A stretch of DNA of 64,000 nucleotides from Pseudogracilibacillus auburnensis. GTDB lineage: Bacteria > Bacillota > Bacilli > Bacillales > Amphibacillaceae. The stretch is taken from the NCBI RefSeq assembly GCF_003201975.1, contig NZ_QJJQ01000014.1, positions 84,460 to 148,459 on the forward strand. The letters run 5' to 3'. The notes under the pieces are model-generated. The model saw only the letters and a list, made by a program, of their open reading frames with translations, was not told where the DNA came from and did no database searches. The position numbers and the translations under genes were made by a program. Shown here piece after piece: positions 35,856 to 44,757 of the stretch; position 1 is the stretch's first letter; each line of letters starts with the position of its first letter.

Positions 35856-37778
35856 TCAGTCTTTCACGCCTTTTAATAATCTTAAACCGTTAAAAATAAC
35901 TGCCAATGTACTGCCCTCGTGAAAAATTACCGCAAGTGTCATATTCATTTGACCAATAATATTAGAAAGCACTAAAAGAACTACGACAGCTAAAGCAAGA
36001 ATGATATTTTGCCATACCACTTTTCGAAGTTTTTTGGCAAGTTTATGTGTGTAAGTTAATTTGGATAGGTCATTCTTCATTAATACGGCATCTGCAACAT
36101 CGATTGCAATATCTGTTCCTTCCCCCATCGCAATTCCAATATCTGCCGTAACAAGTGCTGGTGCGTCGTTCACACCGTCACCAACCATTGCCATCACAGG
36201 ATAAGTTTCTTTTAATTCCGAGATAATTGAAGCTTTTTCTTCAGGCATGACATTACCACGTACCTCGTCAATGTCTAATTGACGACCAATCGCCTCCCCT
36301 GTACGTTTTGCATCTCCTGTAAGCATCACCGTATGAATGTTCTCATCTTTAAAGTATTTAATTGCTGCTTTTGATGTCTTTTTAGGAACATCTTGAATCG
36401 CAAGTAATGCAAGGACTTTTTTTTCTGTTCCAAAGTATACGACCGTCTTTCCTTCGCGTTCAAAAACGTCCGTTTGTTTTTTTATATCTTTTGGGATAAC
36501 ATGATAGGAAGCTGGTTTTCCAATTTTATATGTTGTTTTTCCAGATGTTGCAATTAATCCTACCCCGATGATATTTTCTACTTCGAAGTCAGTCGGTACA
36601 ATGTCACTGTAATGTTTTATAATCGCTTGAGCAAGCGGATGGTTCGATTTACTTTCCATCGATACAATAATCTCTTCAAATTCTTTCTGTTGTGCTCCTG
36701 TTACTTCATTTCCGAAATACGCTTCAGTTACAACTGGTTTTCCTGTTGTTAATGTACCTGTTTTATCAAATGCAACGGCTGTTAAATCAGAAAGATTAGA
36801 TAAGTAAGATCCACCTTTAAATAAAACGCCTCGTTTAGCTAAATTACTAATTGCCGAAAGTGTCGCAGGTATGTCCGTGACTGCTAACGCACAGGGTGAT
36901 GTAGCAATTAGAAATACCATTGTACGATAAAAACTATCATAACTTGACCATTGGAATACAGTGAAACCTAATAAAAAGAAAACTGGTGTTAATAACAAAA
37001 CGATAGTAACGTAAATAGGCTCTACTTTTTTAATAAAAACAGCTGTTTTTGAAATGTTATTTTGTGTTTGACTTACCAATTCAATAATTTTAGAAATAAC
37101 CGTGTCTGAATTATCCTTTGTTACTTCCATTACTAAAGTTCCTGCACCATTCATCGTACTGCCATATAAATTATCCCCTGCTTTCTTTTCTACAGGGATA
37201 CTTTCTCCTGTAATCGATGATTGATCAACAGAGCTACTGCCTGAAATAACAATTCCATCTGTCGGGATCTGGTCACCATTTAAAACAGAAAGTTTATCCC
37301 CAACTTGTAATTCAGCGACATCGACGATTTCAGTTTTTCCATTTCCTTTCAATCTTCTTGCAGTAGTAGGATTAATTTTAATTAAGTTTGTAATTTCTTT
37401 ATTACTCTTGTCTTCAGCATAATGTTCTAAAAAGTGAGCTCCACCAAAGATAAGAATTAATAATGCTGCCTCCATATATTCACCAATAATTACAGCACCA
37501 ATGGCTGCCAAAGTCATTAGTATATGAATGTTTGGCATAAACTTCTTTCTTTTCATTGTTTGCTTAACAGTATCTAAAAAACCTTCAATAATAATGTGAT
37601 AACCAGATAATACTAATGATGCAATATATAAAGTTGACTTTAATGTCCCTGCACTTACAAATAGTGCGATTAAAAAAGCACCGAGTCCTGCATAGAATAA
37701 AATTACTTCTGTTTTACCTCCATGGCTATGGTCATGATCATGGAAATGATCGTGATTATCATGTTTTAAGTTGCTCAT
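35856..37778 (-). CDS. P1B-4-type metal-transporting ATPase (CoaT/PfeT/ZosA-like)
   Basis: The 640-aa pump begins with a His/Asp-rich metal-binding tail (HDHFHDHDHSHGG). It has no HMA domain, about six helices and the transport motif TSPCALAV, the SPC signature of P1B-4 pumps. HEGSTLAVIFN in the last helix is the matching HEG motif. DKTGTLTTGKP and GDGVNDAPALV complete the P-type core. P1B-4 pumps move Co(II), Fe(II) or Zn(II) out of the cell; B. subtilis PfeT is an iron exporter. ATG 37778 is favoured over 37781 by spacing from GGGGAG. A CzrA-like operator lies upstream and a CzrA-type sensor is the neighbour. Confidence 0.9.
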   Translation of the reverse strand: MSNLKHDNHDHFHDHDHSHGGKTEVILFYAGLGAFLIALFVSAGTLKSTLYIASLVLSGYHIIIEGFLDTVKQTMKRKKFMPNIHILMTLAAIGAVIIGEYMEAALLILIFGGAHFLEHYAEDKSNKEITNLIKINPTTARRLKGNGKTEIVDVAELQVGDKLSVLNGDQIPTDGIVISGSSSVDQSSITGESIPVEKKAGDNLYGSTMNGAGTLVMEVTKDNSDTVISKIIELVSQTQNNISKTAVFIKKVEPIYVTIVLLLTPVFFLLGFTVFQWSSYDSFYRTMVFLIATSPCALAVTDIPATLSAISNLAKRGVLFKGGSYLSNLSDLTAVAFDKTGTLTTGKPVVTEAYFGNEVTGAQQKEFEEIIVSMESKSNHPLAQAIIKHYSDIVPTDFEVENIIGVGLIATSGKTTYKIGKPASYHVIPKDIKKQTDVFEREGKTVVYFGTEKKVLALLAIQDVPKKTSKAAIKYFKDENIHTVMLTGDAKRTGEAIGRQLDIDEVRGNVMPEEKASIISELKETYPVMAMVGDGVNDAPALVTADIGIAMGEGTDIAIDVADAVLMKNDLSKLTYTHKLAKKLRKVVWQNIILALAVVVLLVLSNIIGQMNMTLAVIFHEGSTLAVIFNGLRLLKGVKD

Positions 37779-37881
37779 CATTTATCTCCCCTTTATGTAT
37801 ATAGTTGTTTTATCGCATGCCTCTAATACAACCCTCATTCTAATTCAAATTAATTATCTTTACATATTCACTATAAAATAG

Positions 37882-37903
37882 TATATGAGCACATATTCAT
37901 ATA
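37882..37903. promoter_or_regulatory. CzrA/ArsR-type operator upstream of the P1B-4 ATPase
   Basis: TATATGA (37882-37888) and TCATATA (37897-37903) are inverted half-sites separated by 8 bp. An identical 7-8-7 arrangement precedes the ArsR gene at 38309. Confidence 0.8.
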
Positions 37904-37971
37904 AAGGCAATAAAAATACTAATTGCCTTTCACATTTTTTCCACTCATTCGCAAGCAAGAATAACGATACA

Positions 37972-38301
37972 TTACGTATGACGAGCATGGGCAATCATCT
38001 GTTCTAAAATTTGTATGACGTGTTCATCATTTTGCGAATAAAACATTGTCGTACCAGCACGGCGATTTTTTACTAATCTTAAATTTTTCAAAAAACGTAG
38101 TTGGTGCGAAACTGTCGATTGACCTAAGTCTAATATATCAGCTATTTCATTTACAGAGCATTCTTTTTGATAAAGCAGATGCAAAATTCTAATTCTTGTT
38201 GGATCTCCAAGTGCTTTAAACGTTTGGGATACAATAAATAATGTTTCTTCATCTAAATTCATTTCCTTTTCATACTTTTCTTTTTCTATCACAATATTCA
38301 T
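37972..38301 (-). CDS. ArsR/SmtB-family metal sensor, CzrA-like
   Basis: The 109-aa winged-helix repressor has the recognition helix [18 protein letters not shown]. Its last helix reads [17 protein letters not shown], giving Asp, His at +2, His at +13 and His at +16, the exact spacing of the zinc/cobalt site of CzrA (D84, H86, H97, H100). It should therefore release DNA on binding Zn(II) or Co(II). The start is unclear: ATG 38301 is only a base or two from GGGAGG, and GTG at 38292 or ATG at 38262 are alternatives. It faces the same way as the ATPase and lies upstream of it. Confidence 0.9.
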   Translation of the reverse strand: MNIVIEKEKYEKEMNLDEETLFIVSQTFKALGDPTRIRILHLLYQKECSVNEIADILDLGQSTVSHQLRFLKNLRLVKNRRAGTTMFYSQNDEHVIQILEQMIAHARHT

Positions 38302-38308
38302 ACCTCCC

Positions 38309-38330
38309 TATATGACTATATTATCATATA
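38309..38330. promoter_or_regulatory. CzrA/ArsR-type operator in front of the sensor gene
   Basis: TATATGA (38309-38315) and TCATATA (38324-38330) are separated by 8 bp, as at 37882. It overlaps the ribosome site of the sensor gene, which suggests autoregulation. Confidence 0.75.
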
Positions 38331-38731
38331 TACATTTAATAAACAATCATTTAACCCTTCACTCTTATTACTCCTTAGATTATAGGGTGTAATCTAAGAG
38401 TGAAGAACTACGTATATTCAACAAATATTACGCTAGTATTTTTGTTTTTAATCGTTTTTCAGTATATATATTTCCTTGCGATTTAATCTTAGAAAAAACG
38501 ACTAAAAATCAATTGGTTAGATTTTAGTGCTTCATTTTTAGAAAATAACTTCTTTCCTTGTGCAACTTGCAATTATTCATACAGTTTCATTATATATCAA
38601 GACGATCTCAATTTTAAAAGATAATATCAACCTGTAAAATCTGATAGTCCTTTCTCTTTTAATCTAAACATAAAAATTAACGCCGCAGCACTAATGCTCC
38701 AAGTCCCCCAGCCCAAGAAAGGTGAACTTAA
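38331..38731. other. 401-bp intergenic region, no gene
   Basis: It contains a hairpin, CTTAGATTA against TAATCTAAG (about 38374-38398), flanked by CACTCTT and AAGAGTG. No reading frame with a ribosome site was seen. Confidence 0.45.
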
Positions 38732-39290
38732 TTACTCGTTTTTACTACATACTCCTAAGGAAGAACCTAAAGCTATCCCGAAATTAATGGCTATCGAAGT
38801 TAACGAGGAAGTAAAGTCTTTGAGTATTGGAGAATGAACTTCTGCAAATTCATGAGATATAATTGGATGGTTGCATTCACCGCAAACATCGTGAGAGCCA
38901 TTTAACATAAGACTGATAAGGCCTGCAATGGTAGAACCCATCGTAAAGTAAAGCAATGTTAAAATGAAAGCCTGAATAATAAGAACATAGCGTAATTTGC
39001 TTACACCATTTCGACTGGTAATTTTCCAAGGTATATAGTTACTTATAATCGAAAACAACTAACCAAGTAACCATACAATTCTTACAAATAGGGATGTTTT
39101 CAATAATAGGCGTTAGATATGTGTATATCATAAATCCCAGCAAAACTAAAGATAGGAATGAAAAAGCAAAAAGGATTTCTGGACAAGTAAATAAGCCAAG
39201 TTGATCCTTTAAAGAACTCTTTTCCCCATTAGGTGCCTCGGTAGCACGAACAAACTCATTACAAAGGCATTGTAAAACTAAGGATTTCTA
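38732..39290 (-). pseudogene. Decayed MFS transporter, C-terminal half
   Basis: Two minus-strand pieces fit the end of an MFS exporter. The upstream piece (about 39290-39050) reads EAPNGEKSSLKDQLGLFTCP and IYTYLTPIIENI, which is MFS linker-plus-helix-7-like. The downstream piece (39058-38732) contains LYFTMGSTIAGLISLMLNG and SIAINFGIALGSSLG, helices 9-12 in style. They are separated by a frameshift and stop near 39055. No N-terminal half is found upstream, so the gene is truncated. Confidence 0.65.
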
Positions 39291-39428
39291 TATAGTTTCT
39301 CTTTGTAGCAATGCTATAACTCGACATATGTCGTCACTACTATGTGGATACAATAAATAGATTTTAATAATTTATCACTATGTAAACACCAAAAAGATTC
39401 CAAAGATTAGAACTTTGGATCCTTTTTA

Positions 39429-41483
39429 TCATCTCATTTCAAATGTATCATCTTTCTCCACTGTCGGTAAATATATTATTGATTTGAACAAATCACCATC
39501 AATATTTATTTCGAATTTTCCGTTCTGGTTTTCAATAAGACTTTTTGTAATAGATAACCCAAGCCCACTACCATGTCCAGACCTCGATTCATCCCCGCGT
39601 TTGAACCGTTCCATTAATTCCTCTTCAGTTATGTTCAATTCATATTTAGAAATATTTTTAAAACTAATAAGTATTCCATCACTCTCTTCGGTAATGTCGA
39701 TATATACTCTTGAACCCTCTAGTGCATAATTAAAAATATTAGATAACACATTTTCAATGGAGCGCCATAGTAATTTCCCGTCTGCTATAACATACAACTT
39801 CTCCTCTGGATAATTAAATTTGAAGGCAAGTTTTTTTGCAGAAATATGTTCGCTTACTTCACCAATCCCCTGATTTATCAAGGCGACAATATCAATTTCC
39901 TGTAAATCAACAGGAATATCCCCGCTCGAAGCCTTTGCGGCGGCAAATAAATCGTCTGTCAACACTTTCAATCTTTTTGATTTTTGATCTAGTATCTCAA
40001 TATATTCCTGAATTTTCTCGGGGTCTGTTTCTGTTTTTAATAAATCTGTATATGTGATTAGAGAAGTAAGTGGTGTTCTAATATCATGTGATACATTTGT
40101 AATAAGTTCCGTCTTCATGCGCTCATTTTTCAATTCATTATGAACCGCCTGTTTAAAGCCTTCATTGATCCCGTTAATATTTGACGCCAGTGTCGCAAAC
40201 TCTCCTTTTCCATCAATATCAATATGGTGTTGTAGATTCCCTTCTCTCATCATTTTGGCACCATCTTGTATTTTATTGAAAGCCTTCACCTTTTTAAGCG
40301 CAAGCCAAACCGCAACTCCGATTGTAATTGGAAAAAAGAATAATGTAGCTGCAGCAATAATGGGATATAAAATCACGATAACCACTATTTTCATACCAAC
40401 ACTACCACTATCATAAATATCTTTCACAAATTGATAAAGCCAATGCAACACAATATATAATACAGAATGACTGAAAAATGTTTTATTTTTCATATGCCTA
40501 ATGAGTGATAATAATAGGGTGACGAATATGGCTACGTATATCAATGTAATAGAATAAACTATCCAAACTACTATTCCAAAATACAGTGGAATTTCATTCA
40601 TAGCCACAAACCAGATCCCTGTTAACCCAAGTAACAGAATAACATTAATATCTACATAAAGTTTATCAATTGGATGCATGTGTACTATTTTATCTTTTAA
40701 AAAATCCCTTCCAGTCGTAACAATTAAATAAAGAAGACTTAGGAAAAATATTGTAACATAGACTAGTAAATAATAGATTTTATTCATGGAAGCTGTCTTT
40801 TTCTCAGTCCATTCATTTGAAGCAGCATGGATATAGTTTTCTGTATAGCCTACAAATATCTTCGTATTTTCAGGGTTAGATGACCGATAAATATGTGAGC
40901 CCCCGTAAAAAGGGTCGTACTGCTCCAATTTACTAGGATACATCTTCCAATCATAACCCTCACTAATATAATGGATTGGATATTTCTCAAATTGTTCTTT
41001 TTTCGTTTGTTTCGTATTGGTATATGTATGTTCACCGTCTGTCACATAATATAATGGCTCCTTTTCCTTTTCGAGGTTGTTTAAAATCATCTGAAAATTT
41101 TCTAAGTCCTCAGCAATCATTTCTTGCCTTATTTGATCAGCCGTATATGTTTTACTATATGCTTCACCTTCCCTCTCCCAATAAATATCTTCTTTTCGAG
41201 ATTCTAACTCATCATTATTTATTGTATTACCTTTCAGAATGTTTTCCTCGCTTATATATGTATCAATAAGGTCAGCAAGTTGATTGATCGTATGATCATT
41301 TTCCATTTTGAAGGAGCTACTCTCTATGTAGCTATTTTCAAAAATAATTTCTATGTTTCCATTCGTTATTTTAAAAATATGGTATACTGCATGAATTGTA
41401 CCTGCTACACAGGCGATCATCAGTAGAAAGACAATTGTTTTTATTAAAATTGAGTGGCTAAATTTTTTCAACCTTGTACCCAA
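39429..41483 (-). CDS. Two-component sensor histidine kinase
   Basis: The 684-aa kinase has an N-terminal helix, an extracytoplasmic domain (residues 45-215), about five more membrane helices (220-410), a HAMP-like linker and the kinase core. The H-box is LITNVSHDIRTPLTSLITYT, the N-box SIENVLSNIFNYAL and the G-box GHGSGLGLSI. The layout resembles large VanS-like or YcbM-like sensors of Firmicutes. It starts at TTG 41483, overlapping the response regulator stop by 26 nt, so the two are coupled. The signal is unknown. Confidence 0.88.
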   Translation of the reverse strand: MGTRLKKFSHSILIKTIVFLLMIACVAGTIHAVYHIFKITNGNIEIIFENSYIESSSFKMENDHTINQLADLIDTYISEENILKGNTINNDELESRKEDIYWEREGEAYSKTYTADQIRQEMIAEDLENFQMILNNLEKEKEPLYYVTDGEHTYTNTKQTKKEQFEKYPIHYISEGYDWKMYPSKLEQYDPFYGGSHIYRSSNPENTKIFVGYTENYIHAASNEWTEKKTASMNKIYYLLVYVTIFFLSLLYLIVTTGRDFLKDKIVHMHPIDKLYVDINVILLLGLTGIWFVAMNEIPLYFGIVVWIVYSITLIYVAIFVTLLLSLIRHMKNKTFFSHSVLYIVLHWLYQFVKDIYDSGSVGMKIVVIVILYPIIAAATLFFFPITIGVAVWLALKKVKAFNKIQDGAKMMREGNLQHHIDIDGKGEFATLASNINGINEGFKQAVHNELKNERMKTELITNVSHDIRTPLTSLITYTDLLKTETDPEKIQEYIEILDQKSKRLKVLTDDLFAAAKASSGDIPVDLQEIDIVALINQGIGEVSEHISAKKLAFKFNYPEEKLYVIADGKLLWRSIENVLSNIFNYALEGSRVYIDITEESDGILISFKNISKYELNITEEELMERFKRGDESRSGHGSGLGLSITKSLIENQNGKFEINIDGDLFKSIIYLPTVEKDDTFEMR

Positions 41484-42144
41484 TTCCCCACACCACCTTT
41501 AAATATTTTGGTTCTTTTGGATTTATTTCAATTTTTTCTCTTATTTTACGAATATGGACAGCGACCGTGTTTTCTGGATGAAAGGATGGTTCATTCCAAA
41601 CTTTTTCATAAATTTCTTCAATAGAGTATACTTTTCCAGCATTCACTGTGAGAAATCTTAATATTTTATATTGTACAGGTGTCAAATAGACTGGCTCTCC
41701 GTCCACTGTGATTAATTTCTGTTCATCATCCAATATGAGTCCGCCAGTTTGATAGATATGTTGTTTTGTTTCCATACTGCCAAGTGCGGTATATCTCCTT
41801 AACTGTGACTTTACACGAGCGATTAATTCAAGTGGGTTAAATGGCTTTGTCACATAATCATCTGCCCCTATGTTAAGCCCAAGTATTTTATCATAGTCCT
41901 CAGATTTCGCAGACAACATTATTAGTGGAATATGATGTTCCTCCCTAATTTTCATTGTTGCCTTTATGCCATCCATTTTTGGCATCATAATATCCATAAT
42001 AATTAAATGAATATCGTGTTTATCAAGCTGTGCAATTGCTTCAAGCCCATCGGCAGCTTTGAATACTGTATAACCTTCATTCTCCAAATAGATCTTGATT
42101 GCCTCAGCAATTTCTTTCTCATCGTCACATACTAATATATTCAT
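41458..42144 (-). CDS. OmpR/VanR-family response regulator
   Basis: The 228-aa regulator has a receiver domain with acidic pocket CDDE, phosphorylation Asp in IIMDIMMPKMDG and Lys in VTKPFNP. The winged helix follows, with QYKILRFLTVNAGKVYSIEE and NTVAVHIRKIREKI. ATG 42144 is used because GAGGGG abuts the ATG at 42153. It is first in a two-gene unit with its kinase. The downstream targets cannot be seen. Confidence 0.92.
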   Translation of the reverse strand: MNILVCDDEKEIAEAIKIYLENEGYTVFKAADGLEAIAQLDKHDIHLIIMDIMMPKMDGIKATMKIREEHHIPLIMLSAKSEDYDKILGLNIGADDYVTKPFNPLELIARVKSQLRRYTALGSMETKQHIYQTGGLILDDEQKLITVDGEPVYLTPVQYKILRFLTVNAGKVYSIEEIYEKVWNEPSFHPENTVAVHIRKIREKIEINPKEPKYLKVVWGIGYKVEKI

Positions 42145-42480
42145 TTCGTCCATCCCCTCATAGAAACGTTTGTCCGTTTCATTTCCCTTCAGATTGTATC
42201 ATATTGAGCCTAATCTATTATGAACAATTTAAAGTGAAAATAAATCCTCCTTCCACCATGATTTTGAAGGTTATATTTAACATAACAACCAATTCTTATC
42301 GATTGGCGAATGAATTTCTTAAGGAATTCTTAATGTTTGTTCCGAATTGCTTTTTCAATAGAAACGATATGGTGATCTACTCAATTTATTTCTGTGTTAT
42401 ACAATTACATATTCCGCCATTGCACACATATCGTTTTTTTGATAAGATATAGATATCATACGATAAAAGGAGCGTACCCA

Positions 42481-42744
42481 ATGCCTGAAATCAGACCCAG
42501 TTCCGATTTAAGAAATAAATATAATGAAATCTCCGAGTTTTGTCATGAACATAATGAACCTGTCTATATTACGAAGAATGGCAAAGGCGACTTGGCCGTG
42601 ATGAGTATCGAAACATACGAAAAGCTCGTTGGTAAATTCGAACTGTATACTTTATTAGATGAGGGAATGTGCGCCAAAAAAGAAAACAGGATTAAACTTT
42701 TCAAAGATGCTGTATCAGGTATTCACAAGAGGTTAAATGAGTGA
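42481..42744 (+). CDS. Antitoxin, Phd/YefM family
   Basis: The 87-aa protein has a Phd/YefM N-terminal DNA-binding half (IRPSSDLRNKYNEISEFCHE) and the conserved NEPVYITKNGKGDLAVMS. The C-terminus is a charged helix that would wrap the toxin. ATG 42481 follows AAAGGAG; a longer frame from 42394 is unlikely. It overlaps the toxin start by 4 nt. It should neutralise the RelE-type toxin and repress its own promoter, as known for the family. Confidence 0.9.
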   Translation: MPEIRPSSDLRNKYNEISEFCHEHNEPVYITKNGKGDLAVMSIETYEKLVGKFELYTLLDEGMCAKKENRIKLFKDAVSGIHKRLNE

Positions 42745-43055
42745 CAACATACAGAATCGTTATAACAGACCCCGCGGAAAAAGATCTAAATGAAATTATT
42801 GATTATATAGCATTTGAATTACGTTCTCCATCTTCTGCTGAAAATATCATTATAAAAATATCCAATAGCATTTCCTCTTTAGAACAATTACCAAAACGAC
42901 ATCCTTTCGTTAAAGATGAACGATTAGCCAATTTAGGTATTAGAATGTTGATAATTGAAAATTACATTGCTTTCTATGTAGTTTCCGAAAAAGATGAGGT
43001 TGTTACAATTATCAGAATTCTTTACAATAGAAGAAATTGGAGCTATTTATTATAA
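42741..43055 (+). CDS. Toxin, RelE/ParE superfamily
   Basis: The 104-aa protein carries the RelE/ParE pattern YRIVITDPAEKDLNEIIDYI at the start and VVTIIRILYNRRNW at the end. In RelE toxins the Arg/Tyr/Trp-bearing C-terminus cuts mRNA in the ribosome; in ParE it acts on gyrase. The NRRNW ending is the usual one in the YoeB/RelE-StbE type. It starts at GTG 42741 inside the antitoxin stop (GTGA overlap). A bidirectional hairpin follows. Confidence 0.9.
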   Translation: MTTYRIVITDPAEKDLNEIIDYIAFELRSPSSAENIIIKISNSISSLEQLPKRHPFVKDERLANLGIRMLIIENYIAFYVVSEKDEVVTIIRILYNRRNWSYLL

Positions 43056-43109
43056 AAGTTATTCAAATCCTTTCAATCGTCTATTTCCCCTTTATTTATA
43101 ACGCAATAA

Positions 43110-43160
43110 AATAAGGTTTTCCAGGATTTCCAACTTCCAAATCTCTGAAAAACCTTATTA
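43110..43160. terminator. Bidirectional terminator hairpin
   Basis: AATAAGGTTTT (near 43110) pairs with AAAACCTTATT (near 43150), between the toxin gene and the leftward methyltransferase. Confidence 0.75.
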
Positions 43161-43180
43161 TATCAACGTTTCAACTACAC

Positions 43181-44566
43181 TTACTCTTCCACTCTTGACA
43201 ACAATGCTACCAATTCCACGTGGTACGTATGCGGAAACAAATCGACTGGTTGAACTTTCTTTAATGTATATCCAAATGGCTCCAATTCTTTAATATCTGT
43301 TGCAAAGGAAGCTGGATTACAGGACACATAAATAATTCGCTCTGGTGCTGAACGTCCAATTCTCCGCATTACTTTGCCCCCAGCACCAGATCGCGGTGGA
43401 TCGACAAGTAGTAGATCTGGTTTGCCAAAATGGGTTAACACTTCATCCATTCCGTGCCGAGCATCTTTCGCTAGAAAATACGTATTGTCCATCCCATTAT
43501 CACTAGCATTTCTTTTCGCTGATTGAATCGATGTTTCCACAAGTTCTATCCCTGCAAGCTTCTTCACTTGATTAGCAAATGGAAGTGAAAACGTTCCGAC
43601 TCCACAAAATAAATCAATCATCTTTTCTGAAGCATTCGGTTCTGCCATTTCAAGGGCTAGCTTAACAAGTTTCTCCGCTTGAACTGGATTCGTTTGAAAA
43701 AAGGTGTCAAACCAAAGCCGATATCGGAATCCCATTAGCTCATCATAAATAAAGTCACGTCCTAATAATAGATGTGTTTCCTCCGCTTGAGTCCGGTCAG
43801 CCCAATTACGATTTTCAAGCCATAAGAGACTTTTTACTTGCGGGAAATATTTTTGGATTCGATGGACAAGTTCTTCTACACAAGAGCTTGGCGCTTCTGT
43901 TGCAAAAATGGCTAACATTATTTCGTTCGTTTTAAAAGACATACGAACCATTAAATGACGTAGTAACCCTTCACGCTTTTCTTTTTCATAACCAGTTAAC
44001 TCATTTTCTTTTGCCCATTTGGCCACTTCTAAAACCGCATCTTTCATTTCTTTTTTCATAATAAAACAAGTTTCAAGTGGAATAATATTACGAAAATTTC
44101 CTTGCTCATGCAATCCAAGTGACCCATCAGCAGCAAAGGTAAACTCCATTTTATTTCGATAATACCAAGGTTCATCCATACCGATTGTTTTATTAACAAC
44201 ACTAGGATCAAACCCCTGTAACTGAAGCACATTCCTTACTTGATTCGTTTTTTCTTCGAGTTGTCCTTCATAGCTAAAGTGTTGCCAAACACAACCACCA
44301 CAGAGCTCAAAATGGGGGCACTTTGCCATAATTCTTTCAGCATGCTTTTCCAACACCTCATCGGATTTACTTTTCCATCTCCTTTTTTGTGGCTGTTCCA
44401 CTGTAACCCGAACCTTTTCACCAGGAAGTGTATATGGAATGGTTAATTTTAATTTTCTTTCGTTTCCTTCTTCATTTTTTCTCCAGACAACCGCTTGACC
44501 TGATCCTTTCTCATCTAAACGATGAATGTCTACCGTATATGTTTCCCCTTGTATCTTTTTATTCAA
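43181..44566 (-). CDS. rlmD: 23S rRNA (uracil-C5)-methyltransferase, RlmD/RlmCD (TrmA/RumA family)
   Basis: The 461-aa enzyme would methylate U1939 and perhaps U747 of 23S rRNA. An N-terminal TRAM-like beta domain is followed by a four-Cys [4Fe-4S] motif (CPHFELCGGCVWQHF), then the SAM-binding LFCGVGTFSLPFA. DPPRSGAGG and the catalytic Cys in IYVSCNPASFATDI follow. A start at TTG 44566 is preferred, because a seven-G tract lies 8 nt upstream, whereas ATG 44596 has no ribosome site. It is a single gene. Confidence 0.9.
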   Translation of the reverse strand: MNKKIQGETYTVDIHRLDEKGSGQAVVWRKNEEGNERKLKLTIPYTLPGEKVRVTVEQPQKRRWKSKSDEVLEKHAERIMAKCPHFELCGGCVWQHFSYEGQLEEKTNQVRNVLQLQGFDPSVVNKTIGMDEPWYYRNKMEFTFAADGSLGLHEQGNFRNIIPLETCFIMKKEMKDAVLEVAKWAKENELTGYEKEKREGLLRHLMVRMSFKTNEIMLAIFATEAPSSCVEELVHRIQKYFPQVKSLLWLENRNWADRTQAEETHLLLGRDFIYDELMGFRYRLWFDTFFQTNPVQAEKLVKLALEMAEPNASEKMIDLFCGVGTFSLPFANQVKKLAGIELVETSIQSAKRNASDNGMDNTYFLAKDARHGMDEVLTHFGKPDLLLVDPPRSGAGGKVMRRIGRSAPERIIYVSCNPASFATDIKELEPFGYTLKKVQPVDLFPHTYHVELVALLSRVEE

Positions 44567-44757
44567 CGCAGGATCCCCCCCTACTTTTTTTTGCATATTG
44601 TTGTTTTTAAATTATAACGTAAAAAAACAAAAGTGGGGCGATTTTTGTATCATTTATTTAAAAACTAGCAATGTGCCATTTTCTATTGAAATGTAAAGTT
44701 AGTCAACTCTATTGAATTACTATATACGTTATTATTTTTCATGTACGAATAACCAAT

